From Candidatus Curtissbacteria bacterium (GTDB lineage Bacteria; Patescibacteriota; Microgenomatia; Curtissbacterales; GWA2-41-24), in assembly GCA_016187105.1 (NCBI GenBank), contig JACPKK010000047.1, positions 1 to 16,767 on the forward strand: a DNA stretch of 16,767 bases. Direction: 5' to 3'. The translations under genes were made by a program, and so were the position numbers. This document shows positions 5,719-13,705 of the stretch, in pieces. Position 1 is the first letter of the stretch. The number at the start of each line of letters is the position of its first letter. The notes below the pieces were generated by a model, which saw only the letters and a program-made list of their open reading frames with translations, was not told where the DNA came from and searched no databases.

Positions 5719-6626
5719 TGGCTAAAACCAAAATTGCAGTCATCGGTGCCTCGTCCATGGTTGGATCCCGTTTTTGTGAACTCTCCGCTGATAACTTTGA
5801 ATTGGTACAAGGCGACCTCCATGGACAAAATCAAATAGACATTATTGACAGGCGGTCTGTGGATAATTTTTTCCAAAACCATAATTTTGACTGGCTTATT
5901 CTCTTTTCGGCATACACCGATGTTGACGGGGCCGAAAAGCAAAGAAACGACAAAACCGGCATCTCGTGGAAAATCAATGTTGACGGCGTAAAAAACATCG
6001 TCGCCGCATCTAAAAAATACGGCCGAAAATTAATTTTCATCTCCACAGATTTTGTCTTCGAAGGAACAAGCGGACCCTATCCGGAAGATGCCCCCGCCGG
6101 CCAAAACCCGCGCAAGATTTCTTGGTATGGTCTTACAAAAGTTGAAGGGGAAAATATCGTACTTACCAGTTTGCCCGATTCAATAATCCTTAGAATTGCC
6201 TATCCCTATAGAGGGAAATTCGAAGAAAAAGACGATATTGCCAAGCGATTTTTAAAGCTTTACAGGGACCAAAAAATGTATCCTGTTTTCGCTGATCAAA
6301 TCATTACCCCGACATTTATCGACGATCTTGCTCCCGCCGTAAAACTCCTCATCGCAAAAGGAGAGTCGGGAATATTTCATTTAGTAAGTCCTCTGCCGAC
6401 TACGCAATTTGATTTTGCCAGAAAGGTAATAGAAGTCTTTGGAGGAGATCCAAACGTTGTCCCGAAAGGATCAATCATCGATTTCTTGAAAAAACCAGGA
6501 ATCACTCCGCGGCCGATAAAAGGCGGCCTTAAAGTCGATAAGATAAAAAAACTTGGCTTCACTCCCACTTCTTGGGACAAAGGGCTCGAGATAGTCTTTC
6601 GCCAGTCAAAAGGTCAATTGATTTAG
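5718..6626 (+). CDS. rmlD: dTDP-4-dehydrorhamnose reductase (RmlD)
   Basis: The 302-aa SDR-family reductase carries out the last step to dTDP-L-rhamnose with NAD(P)H. It shows GASSMVG at the Rossmann turn (10-16), the family's AYTDVDGAE (65-73) and ISTDFVFEG (108-116), and Tyr137/Lys141 in WYGLTK. The C-terminal TPTFIDDLAPAV is the typical RmlD substrate-domain motif. The first Gly-rich turn has Ser where many relatives have Gly, but spacing is kept. The ATG shares its A with the rmlC stop TAA, so translation is probably coupled. Its last codons carry the -35 of the next gene. Confidence 0.92.
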   Translation: MAKTKIAVIGASSMVGSRFCELSADNFELVQGDLHGQNQIDIIDRRSVDNFFQNHNFDWLILFSAYTDVDGAEKQRNDKTGISWKINVDGVKNIVAASKKYGRKLIFISTDFVFEGTSGPYPEDAPAGQNPRKISWYGLTKVEGENIVLTSLPDSIILRIAYPYRGKFEEKDDIAKRFLKLYRDQKMYPVFADQIITPTFIDDLAPAVKLLIAKGESGIFHLVSPLPTTQFDFARKVIEVFGGDPNVVPKGSIIDFLKKPGITPRPIKGGLKVDKIKKLGFTPTSWDKGLEIVFRQSKGQLI

Positions 6627-6647
6627 CCCCTTATTTTTAGCTAAAAT
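6618..6647 (+). promoter_or_regulatory. Putative promoter of the UDP-glucose dehydrogenase gene
   Basis: TTGATT (6618-6623), 18-nt spacer, TAAAAT (6642-6647), then 6 nt to ATG 6654, which puts the predicted start site at the A of the ATG. No Shine-Dalgarno (ACCCTA precedes the ATG). The spacer contains the small palindrome TTTTAGCTAAAA (6635-6646), which overlaps the -10 and could bind a regulator. Confidence 0.5.
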
Positions 6648-6653
6648 ACCCTA

Positions 6654-7958
6654 ATGACGCTTACTGTAGTTGGCGCTGGTTATGTTGGCCTTGTGACAGC
6701 CGCCGTCTTTTCCGAACTTGGCAATAAAGTTTTTTGCGTTGATGTCGATAAAAGTAAAATCGAGAGCCTTAAAAAAGGCAAGATGCCGTTTTTCGAACCA
6801 TCGCTGCCGGAATATATCCAAAGAAACGTCACCGCCAAACGTTTATTTTTTACCGCCACCTACGCTAAGGCTATCCCGCAGTCCCAGGCCGTTTTCATCT
6901 GCGTTGGCACTCCCCCAAAAAACGATGGGGAAGCAGACCTTTCCTATCTTTTTGCCGCAGTCGAAGAAACCGCCAAAAACCTTTCCGGTTACACCTTAAT
7001 TACCATCAAAAGTACAGTCCCCATCGGTTTTGAAAATGAGCTTGAGAATACCGTTAAAAAATACGCCAAAAATAATTTCGAATTTGCCGCGTCGCCGGAA
7101 TTTCTAAGAGAAGGCACGGCCATTGAAGACACTCTCCATCCCGACCGCATCGTTATCGGTACCACGTCCAAAAGAGCCCAAAAAGTTTTATTGGAACTTC
7201 ATGCCCCGATTCCCGGCGAGAGAATCATCTGTGACACGAGAAGTGCTCAACTCATTAAGTATGCCTCCAATGCGCTCTTGGCCACTAAAGTTTCTTTCGC
7301 CAATGCCATTGCTGCTATATGCGAAAAAATCGGCGCCGACGTCCAAAAGGTAATGGAAGGGGTTGGAGCCGACAAACGTATCGGCAGGTCCTTCCTTTAT
7401 CCCGGCGTCGGTTATGGCGGTTCTTGTCTCCCCAAAGACGTTTTGGCCTTTATCGCCATCGGCAAGCACTTTAATTACGATTTTGATCTCTTAAGAACTG
7501 TCGATGCCATAAATTTCGGGCAAATAGAGAATTTTGTCAACAAAATAAAAATTGCTCTAGGCGCAAGAAGCAGTGAGGGGAGAAGTCTAAAAGATAAAAC
7601 CCTTGGAGTCCTGGGCCTTGCTTTCAAGCCAAATACCGATGATATGCGTGAAGCCCCTTCAGTAAAAATCATCAACCGTCTTCTCGATCTTGGGGCAGAA
7701 GTTAAAGCCTACGATCCGCAAGCGATGGCTAGTGCCAAAAAGCTTTTGCCAAACGTTAAATACGCCAAAGACTTAAAAGGTGCAATCAAGATGGCCGACG
7801 CCATGGTCGTCATTACCGAGTGGCGCGAGTTTTCGGAAATGGATCTAAAAACGGTAAAAAAACTTCTCAAAAAACCAATCATTATCGATGGCCGCAACAT
7901 TATAGATAAGGAAAAAGCCCTAAGCCTCGGTTTTAAATACTACGGGGTCGGCCGATGA
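6654..7958 (+). CDS. ugd: UDP-glucose 6-dehydrogenase
   Basis: The 434-aa protein oxidises UDP-glucose to UDP-glucuronate with two NAD+. It shows the N-terminal dinucleotide site VVGAGYVGLVTAAVF (5-19), FVCVGTPP-like ICVGTPPKNDG, STVPIG, the ASPEFLREGTA substrate loop, and the catalytic Cys258 in GYGGSCLPKDV. The C-terminal domain has GLAFKPNTDDMREAPS and ends with IDGRN, both standard. Length is typical. UDP-glucuronate would feed acidic surface glycans or be further converted; no decarboxylase is seen here. The stop overlaps the rmd start (ATGA), so the two are probably co-translated. RkpK/TuaD would be equivalent names. Confidence 0.95.
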   Translation: MTLTVVGAGYVGLVTAAVFSELGNKVFCVDVDKSKIESLKKGKMPFFEPSLPEYIQRNVTAKRLFFTATYAKAIPQSQAVFICVGTPPKNDGEADLSYLFAAVEETAKNLSGYTLITIKSTVPIGFENELENTVKKYAKNNFEFAASPEFLREGTAIEDTLHPDRIVIGTTSKRAQKVLLELHAPIPGERIICDTRSAQLIKYASNALLATKVSFANAIAAICEKIGADVQKVMEGVGADKRIGRSFLYPGVGYGGSCLPKDVLAFIAIGKHFNYDFDLLRTVDAINFGQIENFVNKIKIALGARSSEGRSLKDKTLGVLGLAFKPNTDDMREAPSVKIINRLLDLGAEVKAYDPQAMASAKKLLPNVKYAKDLKGAIKMADAMVVITEWREFSEMDLKTVKKLLKKPIIIDGRNIIDKEKALSLGFKYYGVGR

Positions 7959-8953
7959 AAAAAGCTTTAATAACAGGCGTCGCCGGATTTGTCGGCAGTT
8001 ACCTCTCCCAGTATCTGCTTTCGCAAAAGATAAAGGTCTTTGGCTTTTACCACCCCGAGCACTCTACCGCTAATTTAAATCACCTGAAGGCTAAAATTAA
8101 CCTCATTCCCTGCAATATTCTCGATAAAAAAAGGGTGGGAGCTGAAATTAGTGAAATAAAACCCGATTATCTCTTCCATCTGGCCGCTTTTTCCTCTCCG
8201 TCGCAAAGCTTTAAGTTTCCGCGCCAGACTTTTGAAAATAACGTTTTTGGCCAGCTTAACCTTCTCGAAGCTCTCGTTAAGATAAAATCAAAAGCAAAAA
8301 TTTTGATTATTGGTTCTTCCGACGAGTACGGCAATGTCGCCAAAAAAAAATTGCCAGTTAGTGAAGAAAATCCGCTTTTACCCCTTTCACCCTATGCCGT
8401 TTCCAAGGTTGCCCAGGATATGCTAGGGCTTCAGTTTTACCTAAACTACGGCTTGGCAATTGTTAGGGTACGCCCCTTCAACCACATTGGCCCCCGCCAA
8501 TCTCAAGCTTTTGTAATCCCTTCTTTCGCCACCCAAATAGTCGCTTTAGAAAAACAGGGCGGCGGGGTAATGAAAGTAGGCAACCTTAGAAGCGCTCGCG
8601 ATTTTACCGACGTCCGCGATATGGCGAGAGCCTACCTGCTTGCGCTCGATAAGGGCAAAAGCGGGGATGTCTACAATATTGGTTCCGGCAAAGTGGTCCA
8701 AATCGGAGCAGTCCTGAAAATGATGCTCTCACTGGCAAAAGCCGACATTAAAATAAAACAAGACAAAAATTTGGTCCGCCCCACCGAAATAATTTACTGT
8801 GATTACACCAAATTCAGGCGCCAAACGGGTTGGCGGCCAACTGTTCCCATTGAAACTACCATTTCTGATACAATTGAATACGAAAAAGGAAGAGTATCAC
8901 GGGAATCAGGAGTACCACGGGTACCACGTGCTATAAATCAAAAAAGCTCGTGA
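7955..8953 (+). CDS. rmd: GDP-6-deoxy-D-mannose reductase (Rmd) with repeat-derived C-terminus
   Basis: The 332-aa SDR has ITGVAGFVGSYL (6-17), SSDEYG (121-126), Tyr147/Lys151 in YAVSK, and the block VRPFNHIGPRQ...FVIPSFATQI with VGNLRSARDFTDVRD (208-222), which is the Rmd pattern rather than that of GDP-fucose synthase. It reduces GDP-4-keto-6-deoxymannose to GDP-D-rhamnose; gmd next door makes its substrate. The normal fold ends near residue 313. Residues 314-325 (VSR ESG VPR VPR) are translated from four tandem 9-nt repeats, and the TGA stop lies in an inverted copy, so the last 20 residues look acquired. The 4-nt overlap with the dehydrogenase gene indicates coupling. A 6-deoxy-D-talose product cannot be excluded by sequence alone. 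Confidence 0.85.
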   Translation: MKKALITGVAGFVGSYLSQYLLSQKIKVFGFYHPEHSTANLNHLKAKINLIPCNILDKKRVGAEISEIKPDYLFHLAAFSSPSQSFKFPRQTFENNVFGQLNLLEALVKIKSKAKILIIGSSDEYGNVAKKKLPVSEENPLLPLSPYAVSKVAQDMLGLQFYLNYGLAIVRVRPFNHIGPRQSQAFVIPSFATQIVALEKQGGGVMKVGNLRSARDFTDVRDMARAYLLALDKGKSGDVYNIGSGKVVQIGAVLKMMLSLAKADIKIKQDKNLVRPTEIIYCDYTKFRRQTGWRPTVPIETTISDTIEYEKGRVSRESGVPRVPRAINQKSS

Positions 8954-9013
8954 TACTCGCTCGCCCGGCGAAGCCTCGGCGAAGCGGGGTGGTACCCTGA
9001 CAACTCGTGGTAT
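8892..9013. repeat. 9-nt minisatellite with inverted copies across the rmd/gmd boundary
   Basis: Four tandem 9-mers on the + strand (8894-8929): GTATCACGG, GAATCAGGA, GTACCACGG, GTACCACGT. Inverted copies follow at 8947-8958 (CTCGTGATACTC), 8989-8997 (GTGGTACCC) and 9004-9013 (CTCGTGGTAT). Two exact long-range inverted pairs result: GAGTATCACG (8892-8901) with 8949-8958, and GGGTACCAC (8919-8927) with 8989-8997. Between the arms lies a GC-rich insert with a direct repeat CGGCGAAGC at 8966-8974 and 8977-8985. The array supplies the end of rmd, its stop codon, and a spurious GTG (9007) ahead of gmd. Confidence 0.85.
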
Positions 9014-9027
9014 TCTTGAACATACCC

Positions 9028-10005
9028 ATGGTACAAAAACGCGCTCTCATCACTGGAATAACCGGTCAAGACGGTTCGTACTTGGCCGAATTTTTACTCT
9101 CCAAAGGTTACAAAATTTATGGCTTAACCAGAAGAACTTCGACCCCCAATTACGAGCGCATCAAGCATATCCAGGACCAAATCGAGTTAATTCCCGGGGA
9201 TCTTCTGGACCAACAATCCCTAACCTCGGCTGTTTTCCAGTCAAAACCGGACGAAGTTTATAACCTCGCCGCCCAAAGTTTCGTCGCTACTTCCTGGTCT
9301 CAACCCGTCTTAACCGGCGAATTTACTGCTCTTGGTGTCACCCGCATGCTTGAGGCGTTAAGGCAAGCCAAGCCGCATGCCAAATTTTATCAGGCATCCT
9401 CTTCGGAAATGTTTGGTAAAGTAGCCGAAACCCCCCAAAATGAAAAAACCTCATTCCACCCTCGCAGCCCTTATGGTGTCGCTAAAGTCTACGGGCACTG
9501 GATCACCATCAATTACCGGGAGTCATACGACCTTTTTGCCGTTTCCGGAATCCTTTTTAACCATGAATCTCCCCGCCGCGGGCTGGAATTTGTCACCCGT
9601 AAAATTTCCCATTCGGTCGCCAAGATCTACCTTAAAGAGCAGGATCATATCGTCCTTGGCAACCTGGACGCCAAACGGGATTGGGGTTTTGCCGGCGATT
9701 ATGTCCAGGCCATGTGGCTGATGTTGCAGCAGGCAAAGCCGGACGATTATGTTGTGGCAACGGGCGAAAATCATTCGGTAAAAGAATTTGTGGAAGAGGC
9801 CTTCAAGGTAATAGGCATTTCCGACTGGCAAAAATACGTTAAAACCTCAAAAGAGTTTATAAGGCCTGCCGAGGTCGATTTTTTAATTGGCGATAGCACT
9901 AAAGCCCGCAAAGTTCTAGGCTGGAAGCCGCAGGTAAATTTTAAAGAACTTGTTGAAATGATGGTCAAATCAGATATTAAACTCCTCGAGAAAAACCACC
10001 GATGA
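9028..10005 (+). CDS. gmd: GDP-mannose 4,6-dehydratase (Gmd)
   Basis: The 325-aa protein converts GDP-D-mannose to GDP-4-keto-6-deoxymannose. It shows [14 protein letters not shown] (8-21), [13 protein letters not shown] (78-90), the catalytic ASSSEMFG (123-130, Ser-Glu) with Tyr149/Lys153 in YGVAK, and the diagnostic [18 protein letters not shown] (176-193) and [11 protein letters not shown]. Length is slightly below that of E. coli Gmd (373 aa) but usual for bacterial short forms. I start at ATG 9028; the in-frame GTG at 9007 lies inside the inverted minisatellite and adds residues foreign to the family. With rmd just upstream the pair makes GDP-D-rhamnose. The stop overlaps the next start by 4 nt. 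Confidence 0.93.
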   Translation: MVQKRALITGITGQDGSYLAEFLLSKGYKIYGLTRRTSTPNYERIKHIQDQIELIPGDLLDQQSLTSAVFQSKPDEVYNLAAQSFVATSWSQPVLTGEFTALGVTRMLEALRQAKPHAKFYQASSSEMFGKVAETPQNEKTSFHPRSPYGVAKVYGHWITINYRESYDLFAVSGILFNHESPRRGLEFVTRKISHSVAKIYLKEQDHIVLGNLDAKRDWGFAGDYVQAMWLMLQQAKPDDYVVATGENHSVKEFVEEAFKVIGISDWQKYVKTSKEFIRPAEVDFLIGDSTKARKVLGWKPQVNFKELVEMMVKSDIKLLEKNHR

Positions 10006-11201
10006 GATTGGTCGTTAACATTCCCACTTACAACGAGAAGGATAACATTGCTTCTTGTATCAAAAATGTCCTTGCCCAAGCAAAGAATCTGAAGGGCATC
10101 GATTTGCATGTCCTCGTTTCCGACAGCCGCTCGCCGGACGGCACTGCCGATATTGTTAAAAGAATCGCAAAGCAAAATCCCAAAGTTCATTATCTGGATG
10201 TTGTCCAGCGGGGATTAGGGGTCGGTCTTATCAAAGGCCACCAGTACGCTATCGCAAGACTCAAGGCCGATATCTTAGCCCAGATGGATGGCGACCTTTC
10301 TCACGATCCCGCCTCACTGCCGCCAATGGTCTCTTTAATCGGTGAAGGTTACGATTTGGTTAACGGTTCAAGGCTCACAAAAGGCGGCAAAAATCTTTTA
10401 GGCTGGCACCGTAGGCTTTTTACCTGGGGCTCTGCCCTTTATTGTAAATTAAGCTGGGGAACATTTAATATTACCGAATACACCACATCCTACAGGGTTT
10501 TTACCAAAAAGCTTTTTGAAAAAATCGACTTAAATAAAATTCCTTGGCATTCAAAAACTTATATCATCCAGCCGACTTTTCTCTATGCCGCAATCCAGGC
10601 TGGCGCCAAAATCAAAGAGATTCCGATAATTTTTACGGACCGTAAAAAGGGTTATTCAAAAGCAAAAATAATCGGTTACACCTTGGACGTTTTAAAGTTT
10701 GGCGTCAAGGTTCGTCTGGCTAAATCAATCACTTTCGTTAAATTTTTAATTGTCGGCACAGCCAGCTATTTCTTAAACGCTGTGGCACTTGGCCTTTTAT
10801 ACCGGGGCCAAATCTACTTCTTAAAAGTCCTACCCTCGCCAATCCTCGCGTCTCTTCCGACTATCGAATCGGCTCCCAAATTTGCTTTTCTGACTATCGA
10901 CAGACTTTTTGTGGCATCAGTAATTTCCATTGAACTTTCGATAATTTTTAATTTTTTCGCTCACGAAAACTGGACGTTCAAAGACAGATCACACAAGGGG
11001 CTTGCCGTCTTAAGGCTTTTAAAATTTAACTTTTCATCAATTGCCAGTCCGATTATCCAACTGACTTCCATACTAATTTTTGCTCACGCCCTAAATCTTA
11101 GCGAGCAAATCGGCTTAGCCGTCGGCGTCATCTTAGGACTATTTGTCAATTACTCAATCAACATGCTCTGGATCTGGAAAGCCCACCCAAAGCGTGTATA
11201 G
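10002..11201 (+). CDS. Polyprenyl-phosphate mannosyltransferase (DPM1-like) fused to GtrA-like membrane domain
   Basis: A 399-aa two-domain protein. Residues 1-235 are a GT2 glycosyltransferase of the dolichol-phosphate mannose synthase type: IPTYNE (7-12), the metal-binding Asp96-Gly-Asp98 in [17 protein letters not shown], then TSYRVF and the terminal [14 protein letters not shown]. Residues about 245-395 are a GtrA-like domain with four hydrophobic helices, starting [16 protein letters not shown] and including [12 protein letters not shown]. The GT2 part would load a sugar (probably mannose) on polyprenyl phosphate at the cytoplasmic face; GtrA-like domains are thought to anchor the enzyme or help flip the lipid sugar. 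The next gene is a GT-C enzyme that could use the product. Start overlaps gmd by 4 nt; stop overlaps a -10-like TATAGT. Confidence 0.88.
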   Translation: MRLVVNIPTYNEKDNIASCIKNVLAQAKNLKGIDLHVLVSDSRSPDGTADIVKRIAKQNPKVHYLDVVQRGLGVGLIKGHQYAIARLKADILAQMDGDLSHDPASLPPMVSLIGEGYDLVNGSRLTKGGKNLLGWHRRLFTWGSALYCKLSWGTFNITEYTTSYRVFTKKLFEKIDLNKIPWHSKTYIIQPTFLYAAIQAGAKIKEIPIIFTDRKKGYSKAKIIGYTLDVLKFGVKVRLAKSITFVKFLIVGTASYFLNAVALGLLYRGQIYFLKVLPSPILASLPTIESAPKFAFLTIDRLFVASVISIELSIIFNFFAHENWTFKDRSHKGLAVLRLLKFNFSSIASPIIQLTSILIFAHALNLSEQIGLAVGVILGLFVNYSINMLWIWKAHPKRV

Positions 11202-11202
11202 T
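11197..11202 (+). promoter_or_regulatory. Possible -10 element for the GT-C gene
   Basis: TATAGT at 11197-11202 (5 of 6 consensus) lies 5 nt before ATG 11208 and overlaps the previous stop codon. A -35 is poor: TGGAAA at 11175-11180 with a 16-nt spacer is the best seen. The position fits the leaderless pattern but evidence is weak on its own. Confidence 0.3.
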
Positions 11203-11207
11203 CATTT

Positions 11208-12713
11208 ATGAAGATTGACAGAAAAAGATTTGAAATCACTATCCTTACCGTCCTTATTCTGGTTGCCGTTTTCTTCCGTTTTTGGCAAATCCGTGATTAT
11301 GTCGTGTTCCTCGGTGACGAAGGCCGCGACATGATTATCATGAGAAACATGGTTAAAGATATACGGCCGGTTTTTCTCGGTCCGACAGCCTCTGTCGGCG
11401 GCTTTTACTTGGGCCCCGTTTACTATTGGATGGCCGCTCCCTTTTTAGCCCTCTCAATGTTTGACCCGGTTGGCCCGGCGGTTATGGTTGCCGCTTTTGG
11501 TGTTGCCACCGTTTTTCTTCTTTACAAATTTTTAAAAGAAGTTTCCGGTTTTTGGCCAGGAGTACTGTCCGGCCTCCTCTATGCAACCGCCCCCTTAATT
11601 GTCAGATATTCCCGGTCTTCGTGGAATCCTAATCCGCTTCCCTTTTTTGCCCTTCTTCAAATCTATTCAATTTATCTGGCTATTTCCAGAAAAAAACCTC
11701 TCTATTTCTTAATTGCCGGATTAAGTTTTGGAATCGCCATCCAGCTTCATTATTTGGCGATTATGCTTATTCCAATCTCGTTTTTAATTATTGCCCTAAA
11801 TTCTAATTTTAAAAGCTGGGCTAAGACTGCCATTTTGCTAACAGTCGGCGCGGCTGTCACTTTTTCTCCATTTCTAACTTTTGAAATAAGACACAACTTC
11901 CCAAATTTCAAAACAATTTTTGAGTTTGTTACTCGCCAGTCAACTCACGGTTACGGGAGCTCAAACCTTATCTGGATAATTTCCAACTCTGGGAACATAT
12001 TTTTAGAAGAAATCTCAAAACTTAGAGGAACGCCTCTTACCGAATTTGTTTTTTGGTTTCTTGCGGCCGCTGGCATTATCATCCTTTCTAAAAACTGGCA
12101 GAATACGGGGAAAAAACTGGTTTTTACAATCAGTGTCATCTGGTTCTTAGGGGGGCTCGCGGCTTTACGATTTTATTCCGGCCAGCTTTTCGACTACTAT
12201 TACGGTTTTATGTTTCCAGCGCCCTTCCTCATTTTTGGAACCATAGCGGGAGATCTTTGGCGAAGAAACGTTTTCAAGCTGATTTTTATCTCCTTTACAA
12301 TTTTTGCCCTTGCAGTATTTTTAGAAAATGGTTTCTGGCGTAGTCCTCCAAACCGCCTGATCGACCAAACGGTAAGAGTTAGCGATTTCGTCATAGAAAA
12401 GGCCCAGAACCAGCCTTATAATTTCGCTCTTATTTCCGCAAACAATAGCGATCACGCCTATCGCTACTTCCTTGAAATAAAAGGTGCAAAACCTTTGGAT
12501 TTAGAAACGATGGTTACCCAACAGCTCTTAGTGGTTTGTGAATCTAAAAAGTGCGCGCCGCTTGGCCATCCTAGCTGGGAAATAGCGGGTTTTGGTAGGG
12601 GAGAGATAAGTGGAGAATGGCAGCTTCCGGATATCGGCATCCGTGTTTTTCGCCTAACCCATTGGCCCGGCGCACCTAACCCGGCCGGTAAGCCTGCCGT
12701 CAAAGGACAATGA
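11208..12713 (+). CDS. GT-C membrane glycosyltransferase (PMT/ArnT-like)
   Basis: A 501-aa polytopic protein: a first helix at 10-28, then a loop with the acidic pair Asp37-Glu38 in FLGDEGRD, the place where GT39/ArnT enzymes keep their catalytic acid. About 9-10 further helices run to residue 390, and a soluble C-terminal domain of about 110 residues follows, presumably extracytoplasmic. GGFYLGPVYYWMAAPF and RYSRSSWNPNPLPFF are loop motifs shared in form with the protein encoded at 14467-15831. Such enzymes take a sugar from polyprenyl phosphate and add it to a lipid, glycan or protein outside the cell. It follows the DPM-GtrA gene by 6 nt, an obvious donor-maker/user pair. The acceptor is unknown. 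Stop overlaps pyrB by 4 nt. Confidence 0.82.
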   Translation: MKIDRKRFEITILTVLILVAVFFRFWQIRDYVVFLGDEGRDMIIMRNMVKDIRPVFLGPTASVGGFYLGPVYYWMAAPFLALSMFDPVGPAVMVAAFGVATVFLLYKFLKEVSGFWPGVLSGLLYATAPLIVRYSRSSWNPNPLPFFALLQIYSIYLAISRKKPLYFLIAGLSFGIAIQLHYLAIMLIPISFLIIALNSNFKSWAKTAILLTVGAAVTFSPFLTFEIRHNFPNFKTIFEFVTRQSTHGYGSSNLIWIISNSGNIFLEEISKLRGTPLTEFVFWFLAAAGIIILSKNWQNTGKKLVFTISVIWFLGGLAALRFYSGQLFDYYYGFMFPAPFLIFGTIAGDLWRRNVFKLIFISFTIFALAVFLENGFWRSPPNRLIDQTVRVSDFVIEKAQNQPYNFALISANNSDHAYRYFLEIKGAKPLDLETMVTQQLLVVCESKKCAPLGHPSWEIAGFGRGEISGEWQLPDIGIRVFRLTHWPGAPNPAGKPAVKGQ

Positions 12714-13651
12714 AACTAAAACACGTCACATCCTCTCGCCAGTTTGATAAAAAATTCATCGACCAAATTTTCGCGCTTACCGATAGGGTAAAAAAAGGAA
12801 AATTCGCCAAAAATACCCTTGGCGGGAAAATTTTGGCATCTCTCTTCTATGAGCCTTCTACAAGGACTAGGTTTTCTTTCGAATCGGCCATGCTGCGGCT
12901 CGGCGGCAAGGTTATTTCTACCGAGAACGCCAGTGAGTTCTCTTCAGCCGCAAAGGGGGAAACTCTTCAAGATACAATCAGGGTAGTAAATTCATACGCC
13001 GATATAATAGTCCTTCGTCATCATACCACTGGCTCTTCTAATATCGCCGCCAACATTTCAAAAATACCCGTTATCAATGCCGGCGACGGCAACGGGGAAC
13101 ACCCGACACAAGCGCTTCTGGATCTCTACACCATTTTTTCAAAATTCCCGGCCTTTGACTGGTCCGCCTCTGGCGGAAAATTTACCATCGCCATGGTTGG
13201 TGACCTTCTAAACGGCCGTACTATCCATTCTTTGTCTTACCTCCTTTCACTTTACCCGAAAGTCAAAATTATTTTTGTCTCCCCCAAAGCCCTTGCTATT
13301 CCCAGCGTGCTCAAAGATCATCTTGTTAAATCCAGAATCGATTTTCGCCAGATCGAGGATTTGGACCTTGCTTTTAAAGATGCGGACGTTATCTATCAGA
13401 CAAGAATTCAAAAAGAACGGTTTACGAGCCCGAAAGATTACAAGAAATATTTCGGGAAGTTCATTATTAATGCCTCCAGTTTGAAAAAAATTAAACCCAA
13501 ATGTATCATCATGCACCCTCTTCCCCGCGTTAACGAAATTAGTCCCCAAGTAGATAGCGACCCCCGGGCCCTTTATTTTGAACAGGCAGCAAATGGTGTC
13601 TATATTAGAATGGCCCTTTTGCTTTACCTCCTTGCCCCGTCGCAAGTTTAA
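12710..13651 (+). CDS. pyrB: Aspartate carbamoyltransferase catalytic subunit (PyrB)
   Basis: The 313-aa enzyme joins carbamoyl phosphate and aspartate in de novo pyrimidine synthesis. Carbamoyl-phosphate site FYEPSTRTRFSFE (46-58); the partner-subunit loop AAKGETLQDT (80-89, Lys82); VLRHH (101-105); and the aspartate carbamoyltransferase-specific NAGDGNGEHPTQALLDLYT (123-141). The late MHPLPRVNEI matches the aspartate-binding loop. The ornithine enzyme's DxxQVNGLTD-type signature is absent. No regulatory pyrI or other pyr gene lies near. Its start overlaps the GT-C gene stop (ATGA) with AAAGGA upstream as Shine-Dalgarno, so it is expressed with the glycan genes, perhaps supporting UTP/dTTP for sugar nucleotides or merely riding in a compact genome. 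Confidence 0.95.
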   Translation: MKLKHVTSSRQFDKKFIDQIFALTDRVKKGKFAKNTLGGKILASLFYEPSTRTRFSFESAMLRLGGKVISTENASEFSSAAKGETLQDTIRVVNSYADIIVLRHHTTGSSNIAANISKIPVINAGDGNGEHPTQALLDLYTIFSKFPAFDWSASGGKFTIAMVGDLLNGRTIHSLSYLLSLYPKVKIIFVSPKALAIPSVLKDHLVKSRIDFRQIEDLDLAFKDADVIYQTRIQKERFTSPKDYKKYFGKFIINASSLKKIKPKCIIMHPLPRVNEISPQVDSDPRALYFEQAANGVYIRMALLLYLLAPSQV

Positions 13652-13668
13652 GCAGCTTTTTTCGGCCT

Positions 13669-13697
13669 TTGACAAAGCATAGTCAACTTTAGATAAT
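13669..13697 (+). promoter_or_regulatory. Strong sigma70-like promoter for the second glycosyltransfer module
   Basis: Perfect TTGACA (13669-13674), optimal 17-nt spacer, GATAAT (13692-13697, 5 of 6), then 8 nt to ATG 13706. It lies in the 54-nt gap after pyrB. No Shine-Dalgarno in AGTTTCCA. This is the best promoter in the window and implies the last two + strand genes form their own leaderless transcription unit. Confidence 0.7.
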
Positions 13698-13705
13698 AGT
13701 TTCCA

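Noticed and set aside
9007..9027. GTG start for gmd at 9007
   Set aside because: It lies inside the inverted minisatellite; the added residues are not part of the family.
9771..10190. Open 139-codon frame on the minus strand over gmd and the next gene
   Set aside because: Antisense to two well-identified genes; no domain or start signal.
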